64,000 nucleotides of DNA. It comes from Pseudomonas frederiksbergensis (GTDB lineage: Bacteria; Pseudomonadota; Gammaproteobacteria; Pseudomonadales; Pseudomonadaceae). Each line of letters starts with the position of its first letter. Position 1 is the stretch's first letter. The notes under the pieces were generated by a model that saw nothing but the letters and a program-made list of their open reading frames with translations, searched no databases and had not been told where the DNA came from. The DNA is taken from the NCBI RefSeq assembly GCF_001874645.1, contig NZ_CP017886.1, forward strand, positions 1,302,001 to 1,366,000, given 5' to 3'. Made by a program: the position numbers and the translations under genes. This document shows, one piece after another, positions 53,043 through 62,500 of this stretch.

Positions 53043-53516
53043 TCACCGCTGTTCAATTCCCTCAATCAGACTTAATAGATAAGTTTCCATGATATCGAAG
53101 CGGATCGCCGTCGCATACGGGCGTTTCGGATCTTGTCGTGAACATTCTCTAATCGAAGATGGAACATCTTCACTTAGCCACAATTCCTTATGCTGGAAGA
53201 TCGCGTATAAATCCCCCTCAATCTCCTCCACGACCATATGCCCGTGCCAAGCATCCTCATACAGTTTTCCAGAAATCAATTTGACAAATAAAAGAGCTTT
53301 ATCTCCAACAGCTAAAGCCACATCTCCCCAGCTTCCACCAGATCGAACGAATTCAATCTCTGAACCAAGGGAAGCGCTGTCAATCCCTTTTCCTGTCGTA
53401 TATATCCGCTCAACCTTTGCCCGCAATATTTGTGGGCGTGGCGCATCAACAACATTGACCAAAACGAGATCATGCCTCGCCACCTTGTCAAATAAAAAAC
53501 TTAACTCCCTGCTCAT
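53043..53516 (-). CDS. CdiI-like immunity protein of the main CDI module
   Basis: A 157-residue cytosolic protein beginning MSRELSFLFDKVARHDLVLV, with mixed strands and helices and no membrane segment. The ATG overlaps the cdiA stop (ATGA, 53513-53516), the usual cdiA-cdiI coupling, so it should neutralise the toxin domain at the end of the large protein. AT-rich compared with the cdiA body. I recognise no named immunity family; the role is from position. Confidence 0.72.
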   Translation of the reverse strand: MSRELSFLFDKVARHDLVLVNVVDAPRPQILRAKVERIYTTGKGIDSASLGSEIEFVRSGGSWGDVALAVGDKALLFVKLISGKLYEDAWHGHMVVEEIEGDLYAIFQHKELWLSEDVPSSIRECSRQDPKRPYATAIRFDIMETYLLSLIEGIEQR

Positions 53517-56500
53517 TTTGGTGGCATCCAAGGCGTCCCTATTTTCTCAAGCTCGGGCATATAAGTCCTCATTATTCCGGTACTTTCCGGGATCGGTATT
53601 CCAAGACTACTCGGGAAAGTGGCGCAATTAAAGTAACAGCCGACAGGTGCGGCTCCACCTTTTGGTGGGAAGCCGTAAACCACATTGTCCATAGGGTTAC
53701 CAACCCCTATTGAATCATGTGCCGCTTTCATGGCATCAAACTGCGCTTGTGAAACTGGAATTTTCTGCTGATACACAGTCTGCGGAACCCGGCCACGACC
53801 TACCGTCGGGTTATTCGCTACCGATTCAAAAACGGTGGTGTCGTTGGAAATAACACCAGGGTAGCTTGCGCCATTTCTAAGGGATTGAACGGCATCGTAG
53901 GCAGACATTCCTTCACGTACGCTTGGGCCAAAACCGTAGATTGTTTTCCCGCCATCGAACGAGTAACCCACATGCCCCGTGACCGCATATGGGTGGGGAG
54001 CATCAGCAGCTAACAAATCAGAGGTGGAACCCGCCCCACGGAAACCAAAAAGACTGACTGTTTGGTCGGCGGCACTATTTGTCCCAACTTTAGCGAGAGC
54101 AGCTCCAGCCCCTTCTGCCACGTTTCCAGCTGCTGCGTCAATTCGAGAGACCCCAGAGGATAAGCCAGCTACCCCCGCCCTAGAGCCCCACGCCCCCAAG
54201 ATCCCAACCCCACCCAGGATAATATTGCCGGCAGCGTCTGTGTAGTCACCGTTACTCCCCTGCCATACCCCATACCCTACTTGGCCCAAACTGTTTGCCG
54301 CACCTATAGCAGCAATACCCAACCCAAGACTACCCGGCAACGCGTACAGGGCGGGCGTACCAATATTTGACAGGCCCTGCTGCTCATCCGTGATGAGCTG
54401 ATTTTGAGTCGTGAGGTTATAGAGTATTTCGTTTTCGCTTTTTTGCCGCGGATTCAGCAGCAGCGACCAGAGACCTCCGGCGGCCTCTTGTGCTGCATCA
54501 GTAGCTGCGATTTTTTGTTCGGTGGTGTCGGCGTAAGGAAAATCATAAGTCTTGTATGGATTACCGTTTTTCAGCAGATCCTGTTTCATAGTGAGTGCTT
54601 TGTCGGGACCATATTTAGCCGCCAGCTCCGAGTAATACGCCCCCACATAGCCATCAAGCGTGGTTTGTTCCTCAGCAGTAAGAGATTTAGGATCCGCCAG
54701 GTACTTGGCGAGCAATCCGTCGCTACGGTGGTCTGTCTGTTCAGATATTTTTAGCAGAGTTTCAGTCTGCAGTGATCGATCACCGGCCTCCATTGCGGCG
54801 CGGGCTTCAGCTAGCTTCTGTTGTGAGTTCGGTCCCAGAAAATTGTTCAGCGTAGCGTTTTCCGCCACGGAAGCAGCAATTGCAGGATCGCCCCCCGTCG
54901 CCGTCGCGGCAAGGATCCCCATCAGCCCTGACATGGCAACCAGCCTCTTCTGCCCTTCCTGTGTGGTCACGATGTTGGCCGTAGCAGGATCAGGCATGAC
55001 CCAGTCGGACAACGTCTGAACGGCAGCTTCATCAAAACCGGCCGCAAGCGCACCAGTTTTAAAATCCCCGCCTTGGGCGACGGACAGTACGCCCCCAAGC
55101 AACGCGTGCAGGCCAATCTTCGTCAGCGAGCCATTGGGTAAGGTGGTACCACCGATATCGTTGGCCAATGTCGCGCCGCCGACATTAATCGCTGCGCCCG
55201 CCAGCGAGCTAACTAGGTTGTCTTTCAGGCTCCCGCCTTCAATGACAGTTTTCGCTGCTGCGTCGGCAACTGACGTAACAGCGGCCTTTTCAAGGGTGTT
55301 CACACTGAACACCGCAGGGTTGTAAGGCATCGTGTAGCCTATCCCGGCCGTGATACCAGCCAGCGCATATCCTTTCAGGCTGGATGATGAGGTCATGTCC
55401 TTCAGAGTTGCGCCCAGGTTCCCCCTGTTGTTGATCATACTGACGGCACCGGTACTGGCCATCGAGGTCAGCGCAGCCGAAGCCATCACATTGCCCCAAC
55501 CTGCCGCCGTAAACTCTGCCCCCGCCGCAATGGCCTCAGACGTAGTTGCAGCGGCCATCGCAGTTCCAGAGCCCGCCGTCGCACTTGCCGCAGTCCCCAC
55601 CGCAGCACTCGCCGCCCCCGCAGTCAACACCGTGACGATAATAATGATCGCCAACATCGCCCCGGCGCCCAGCCCGGAATGGCTGTACTTGAAGGAGTCG
55701 TGCACTTCCTTAACCTGCCGCCAATCCACATCCCCACGCTTCTCGGCATCCTTGAGCCAGGCCAGTTGCGGGTCGGCCTTGACCATCGCGTCAATGGTCT
55801 GACTGACGGTGTTCTGGTTGATTTGCTTGACGTCGATGTGCAGGCCATCGACGGCTTTGATCACCAGATTGCCTTGAGCCACCAGTTGGCTCTGACGCAG
55901 GGTTTCATCCGTGTTGCCTTTGCCTTCCATGGAGTTCCAGGCGAGGTCGCTGTCGCTCTTCTCATGACTCTCCTGATGCAGGTCCTTCACCCCTTCAAAG
56001 GTGATGGCTCCACCGCTTTGCAGGGTCAGGTCCTTACCGCTTTCGAGCTTGGCCACCTGATACTTCTGATCCCCACCACTGACCAGGGTCAGATCCCCAC
56101 CGGTCTTGATCTCGCTCCCCACATTAGTGACCTTGGTCACTTCATCACGCTGGGTTTTCTTGCTGCCCCAACTGCCTTTTTTCTTCATGTCGTACAGCGA
56201 GTAATCGCTGTCTTGTGCGGCCAGCAGTTCGAGCTTGTCTCCGGCGACCAGATACGCTTCGTCGCCCGCGCTGATGCGGCTGGAGATCAGCGTCATGTCC
56301 TTACCCGCACTCAACGCAACGCTGCCACCGGCAGTCACGGTGCTGGAGATCTGTTTGACATGATCCTCCTGACGGGTCTCCTTCTTGGTCTTGGAGTAGG
56401 AGTGGCTCTCGTCCGCTGCCGAGGCCAGGGTCAGGTTTTCCGTCGCGGCCATGGCGATGTTGCGCTTGGCTTCGATCTGGCTGGCGATGGCCGAGAGGTC

Positions 56501-59500
56501 GCGGCCGGCGTTCATGTGCAGGTCGCGGCCGGCGCTGACGGTGGCGCCATATTGGGTGACGGAGCTACCGTTTCTATTCGAGCCGTAGTCGTCCTTGTTA
56601 CGGCTCTCAGTGGCCTCGATATTGATGTCCCGCCCGGCGCTGATCACCGTATCGCCACCACTTTGCAGCACGCTGCCGCTATTGCTGACATCGCGCCCGG
56701 CCTGGAGGCTCAGGTTGTTGGCCGCTTCGATTCGGGCGGCGCTGTCGACGAACGTCCGTTGCTGGCTGTAGCTGTCGACGCTGCTGTTGTGGGTGGTCAC
56801 GCTACGTTCGTTGATCACGTCGCCGTTGACCGCCCTCAGGCTCACATCACGTCCGGCAATGATGCCGCCGGCCTTGTTGACGAGGTTGTTGCCCGCCAAC
56901 AGGTCAAGGCGATTGCCGGCTTCCACCAGGCCACTGTTGACCAGGTCGTTGCCGGCAGCCGCTGACAGGTTGTTGCTGGCCCGCAAAGTACCGGCGTTGT
57001 TCAGGTCCTTGCCGGCGATCAGTGATACGTCGCTGCCCTGAATCAGCGCGCCGTTAGCGGCCAGACGGTTGTTGGCATTGGCCAGGTACAGCACCGGCAC
57101 CAGCACTTGCTCGCCGTTCACCTCGGCGTTTTCCATCCAGACGATGTCGTGGGTCAGGGCCGCGACCTGTTCAGAGGTCAGGCTCACGCCCAGCGACAGG
57201 TTGAGCTGCTGCTTGCTGGTGATGGCGTTGTTCATCAGGTACTTGAACAGTGCAGCGTCCGAGTTCTGGCCGTCGATGAAACGCTGGCCGGTGCGGGCGA
57301 CCACCGCTTGCTGAATCAGCTTTTGCTCGTAGAGGCCGTCACCCAGACGTTTGGCGCTTTTGTCCGGGTCGTAGCCGAGGTTCGCCAGCAGGTAGTCCGA
57401 GCTCATGAACTGCTTGAGGTCGGTGAGCACCGGGTTGGTTTCGATCAAGTACTTCTGCGGGTTGGACTTGAACGAGGTATCCGGCAGGCCCTGGACCCGA
57501 GCCACGGTCTGACTGGCCACGGGGGTACCGATCAGCGGAGTGCTGACTGTCGGGGCAGTGATCGAGGCGCCGGGAGTTTGAGTATTCACGGGCGGCACAA
57601 GAGGCGCGGCCACAGGAGCGGTCACGGTGGCCAACGGGTCACGCGGGTTGAGCGGTAGTGTTGGAACGCTCAGGTCTGGACCGGTAGCGACCGCGCTATG
57701 GCTGGCGCCATCGACATGCACGGTCCCCACCTGAGTGATCGCTCCAGCGTTGCCTTCATGGCCCGGCAACAGCAGGGTGCCGCCATTGTCGGCGGGAGCA
57801 CTGACCGTGATTGCGCTAGCGTTCACGTTGCTGTCGGTGACCTGACGGGTGATCCGGGTCAGTTGCCGGTCACTGGAGGCCACTTGGGCGATATCACCGA
57901 TCTGGACGCTACGCGCCTGAACCTCCGGCAGGTTTTGTTGACGCTGAGCGGTGCTGACCGAGGCGCTGCCCATGGTCCAGCTTTGCGGGCCGATGTTGGC
58001 CTGAGTCGCCTGCTGAACCGCCCCGCCTTGCCCGCTCAAGCGAAACAGGCCGTTTTGCCCAGAGGGCAAGCTGAAACCCGGTAGCGCGAGGGGGTTGACC
58101 TGCTGCTGGGCCAGGTTCGGTGGCAGTTGGGCATTGATCCGGACCACGACCGGCGCGCCCGCTCCGGCTACCTGAGTGCCCTGGACTTTGTTGGCTCCAG
58201 CGCTGAACCCGTAGTCCTGATGAATAACGCTATTGGTCAGGTCCTGGGTCGCGGAGATCGAGACATTGCCGCCCGCCTGGATAACAGCACTGCGGCTTGA
58301 GCCAATGCCGTCCTTGGCGGCTTCGACGTCACCGGTCAAGGTGTATCCCTGCGTGGGTGACAGCAGTTGACTGGGCAGCGCTACCAGGTTGTTGGGGTCA
58401 TACTGGGATTGCGGTTTGGTGCTTAAATAGTTGTAAATAGGGGGTAAGTCGAAGGTATTCACTGTCACATTAGTAACAGCGTCCCTGAACCGAATAACCG
58501 GTATCTGATCCCCGTCATGCCCACCTATGCGGCGCATAGAATCCACCGCGAGTGCCCTACTCAGGCCACCAGAATCATTGATGTAGTAGATGTTCGGAAA
58601 ATCAGGATTGTTTCGCGCGTTGTAATTAAACGCAGCGCCAGCAAACTCATTGATTAAATCCTTATCAATATCACCCGTCCGATAGCTGCGCGTGCGCTCA
58701 ATCGTGCCGCTGACTGCCCCTACGTTTTTCACATTATCGGCCTGAATGGCAATATTACCGCCGGCACTGATAGTGCTTTTGCTATTGAGAAAGCTGCCAC
58801 CGCGAAAGGTAAAGTCGCCTCCCGCCGAGAGCGACGCGGTGGCACTGGTGTCGTTGTCCTGCCCTTCGAAAGTCTCACGAGCGACGATACTGGCAGCGTA
58901 ATCATTCCCCCAACATTCGATGCATTTAATCGCGATAAAACCCGAGACCAACTTGCGCCCCAGGCTGAAACCCTCCGTGCGGTTCTCGAAGTTGGCGGCA
59001 TTGATGCTGAACTTGCCGGTGCTTTCCAGCGACCCGGAGATATTGCTGACCTGGGCCGCCTGGGCCGCGCCGCCATAACCGTCGATGCTGACGGCACCCA
59101 GGCTGTAAAGCTGGGCCGAATGGTTGGTGAAGCTGTTGACCTGCAACGCCGTGTCGCCACCGCTGAAGATCAAACCATTCTGATTCAGCAAGCTGGACGT
59201 ACTCAACCGCAGATTGCCACTGCTGCCCAGGGTCCCGTAGTTATTGATTGACCCGGCATTGACAGTCATCCCGGTGGCAGACGTCATCCGACCATAGTTG
59301 TTGAGTGGGCCGCCGACATTGATCGAGGCGTCCCCGCCACTGGCAACACTGGCCGCACCGCCCAGAGTCATCGAGGCGGCTGTCAGCCCCAGATTGCCCA
59401 GGCTGCTGTAGCGACCGTTGCCGCCATAATTGCCGCCCAGCGCAAGGCTGGCCGTACCATCACTGGCAATCAAACCATCGTTGTTCCAGTTGACCCCGTT

Positions 59501-62500
59501 ACCCACCAGGCTGGTGGACGCCAGCAATTGCCCACTGCCGGTCTGGTTCAGGTTGTTGACGTTGACGGTCAGGCGCCCGGCCTGAATCACGCTGCTGTTG
59601 GTCCAGCTGTCAGCCGTGAGCGTAAGCCCGCCGCGAGTGACGAGGCTGCCGCCGGCATTGGTGATGTTGGCCGTAGCGATATCAAACGTGCCGGTGCCGA
59701 CGTGCAGCAAGCTACCGCCCTGGTTCAGGAAACCCGCTGCGTTGAGCGTCAGGTCACTGTTGGCGGTTTCCAGCTTGCCGTTGCGGTTGTCAAACAAACC
59801 ACCAATCTGGAAGTCGGTCTTGCCACTGGTGCCCAAGGCGCGCAACTGGCCGGTCTGGTTGTCGAGGCTGGCGGCGCGCACGCTCAGGGTGCTGTCGCTC
59901 TCGATGATGCCGAGGCGGTTGTTCAGGGCGCCGGTGAGATTCAGGTCGATCTGGTTGCCGGCGATCTGGCCGTCGTTGTCGCCGCTGTTGTCGAAGTTGT
60001 TGCCGGTGACGCTGACCCGGCCTTTGGCGTAGAAACCACCATTGCGGTTGTCGAAATCGCGGGTGGCGATGATCGCATCGCCGCTTTGCGCCGAAATGCG
60101 GCCGCCGTAGTTATCGATGCCGCCCCATGCACTGAGGTTCAGACGCTGTGCCTGAACGATACCGCCCTGACGGTTGTTGGTCAGGTCGTAACCGTTTTTC
60201 AGCACACCAACGACGCGCGCTTCGAGTGCGCCCTTGATGCTGGCGAGGGTGCCGCCGCGGTTGTCCAGATTATTGGCACTGACCGTAAGGTCACCGTTCT
60301 GGGCCAGGAGCCGGCCGCTCTGGTTGTCGATATCGCTCGCTACGGACAGGTTCATCGCGCCCAGGCTTTGCACAGTGCCCTTGGCGTTGGCCAGGCTGGC
60401 GGCGGTGAGTTGCAGGTTGCCGTTCTGGCTGTAGATCAGGCCGTCGCCGCTGTTCTGGACGGCGCCGGAGGTGGTGATGACGAGGTTGTTGTTGCTCGCG
60501 ACGGTGCCGCGATTGCGGTTGTCGAGGCCACCCGTGAGCAGGGTCATCAGACCTTGGCTGGCCAGTTGACCGCCCTGGTTGTTGATCTGGCTGCTGCGCT
60601 GGATCAGCAGCGGGCCGGCGCTGGCGAGTTTGCCATGGGTGTTGGTCAATGCGCCGAGCAGGTCGAGGGTGAGCGCACCGTTACTGACCAGGCTGCCGGC
60701 GCTGTTGTCCAGCGTGCTGCCAGTGAAGCTCAGGCTTTGTTGCGCGTTGATCACGCCCGCCGCATTGCCGAGGGTCATGGCTTGCACGGTGAGGGCCGCG
60801 CCGCTGTCGATCAGGCCGTTCTGGCCGTTGTTCAGCAGGCCGCTGACTGTCAGGGCCTGGTCAGCGCCGCTGGACAGAATGCCGCCGCTGTTGTCGAGGC
60901 TCGCCGCGTTGACGGTCAGCGTCTTCTGGCTGACCAGCGCGCCGGCGCCGCTGTTGAGCAAGGCACCGCTCAAGGTCACGCCAAGGTTGCCGCTGCGGCT
61001 GGAGAGCGTGCCGTTGTTGCGGTTGTCGAGGCTGCCGCTGTTGACTGTCAGTCCCTGCCAGCCAGAGATCAAACCGCCCTGGTTGAGCACGGTGTCGCCT
61101 GTCAGGCCCAACTGATTGTTGCTGATCAGTTTGCCGCCGCCGTTATCCAGGGTGCGTCCGGCCAGGGTGAAGCTCTGGCTGCTGGAGACTTCGCCGCTCT
61201 GGTTGTTCAGGTCGCGCAGGCGGCTGATGCTCAGCGGGCCTTTGGCGGTGATCAAACCGTTCTGGTTGCTCAGGTCGCCACCGCTCAGGTCAAGCGTGAT
61301 CCCGGCATCGCTCAGCAAACGCCCGCCGTTTTGGCTCAGTGCGCCCAGGTTCAGTGCGATATCGCCTTTAGCCGAGACTTCGCCGCCATTGCTGGAGTTC
61401 AGGCTGTTGGCGGTCAGGGTTAAACCACCCTGGCTGTTGATCAGGCCGTTGGTGCTGTTGTTCAGCGCCATCGCGTTGAGGGTCACGGCACTGCCACCGA
61501 GCAGGACGCCGCCCTGGTTGTTCAGGTCGGCGCTGCTCAGCGTCAGGTTCTGTGCCGCGTTGATCAGGCCTTTATTTGGGTTGCTCAGCAAACCCGCGAC
61601 ATTCAGGGTCAGGTCGCTGCGACTGTTAAGGGTGCCGTCAGCGTTATCGAGGCTGGCGGCGCGTACGTCGAGGGCTGCTGCGGCAATCTGGCCCTTGAGG
61701 TTGGTCAAGGCTTGGTTGATCCGCAGGATCATGGCCTGGTTGCTGAGGACTTTGCCGTTGCTGTTGTCGAGGCTGTCAGCGGCGAGACTAAAGGCCTGGG
61801 CGCTGGAGATTTCGCCGCCCTGGTTGTTAACGCCCTTGAGGTTATTGAGCACCAGTGACGGGGCATTGATCAGGCCGTTCTGGTTATTCAACTGGCCTTG
61901 GTGCAGGTCAAGGCTGAGGCTGGTGTTGCTGAAGAGTTTGCCGCCCATCTGATCGAGGCCGGTGACGCTGGCCGTCAGTGCCTTGGCGCTGCCGATGCTG
62001 CCACCGTTCTGGTTGGTGACCTGGCCGGCGGTGAGGGTCAGGCTGTCGCCACTGTTCAGGCGACCGTTCTGGCTGTTGTCGAAGGTGCCCGTGGTCACGC
62101 CAACCGCGCCCTTGCCGCTGATCACCCCTTGTTGACGGTTGTCGAGGCTGGCGCTGGTCAGATCGACGCTGCCGTCACTGACCAGTTGCCCGCCCTGGTT
62201 GCCGAGCGCACCGCTGGCATTGACCTTCAAGGCACCGGCACTCGACAGGCTGCCACCGGTGTTGCTCAGGTTGGCGCTGTTGACGTCGAGCTGGCCTTCG
62301 CTGCTGATCAGGCCTTGATTGTTCGTCAGGTCGCTGCTCAGGCCCAGCCGGATATCTTGCCCGCTGAGCAGGTGGCCAGCGGTGTTGTCCAGGGTCTGGC
62401 CATCCAGGGTTAACCCGGCCTTGCCATTGATCAGGCCCTGATTGCGGTTGAGCACCTGGCCGAGGGTCATGGTCAAGCCCATGGCGGCGATGATCTGACC

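Noticed and set aside
59528..61423. 631-codon plus-strand frame, rich in Val, Ala and Gln, opposite the FHA repeats
   Set aside because: Its repeats simply mirror those of cdiA in the complementary strand. No start signal or known domain.
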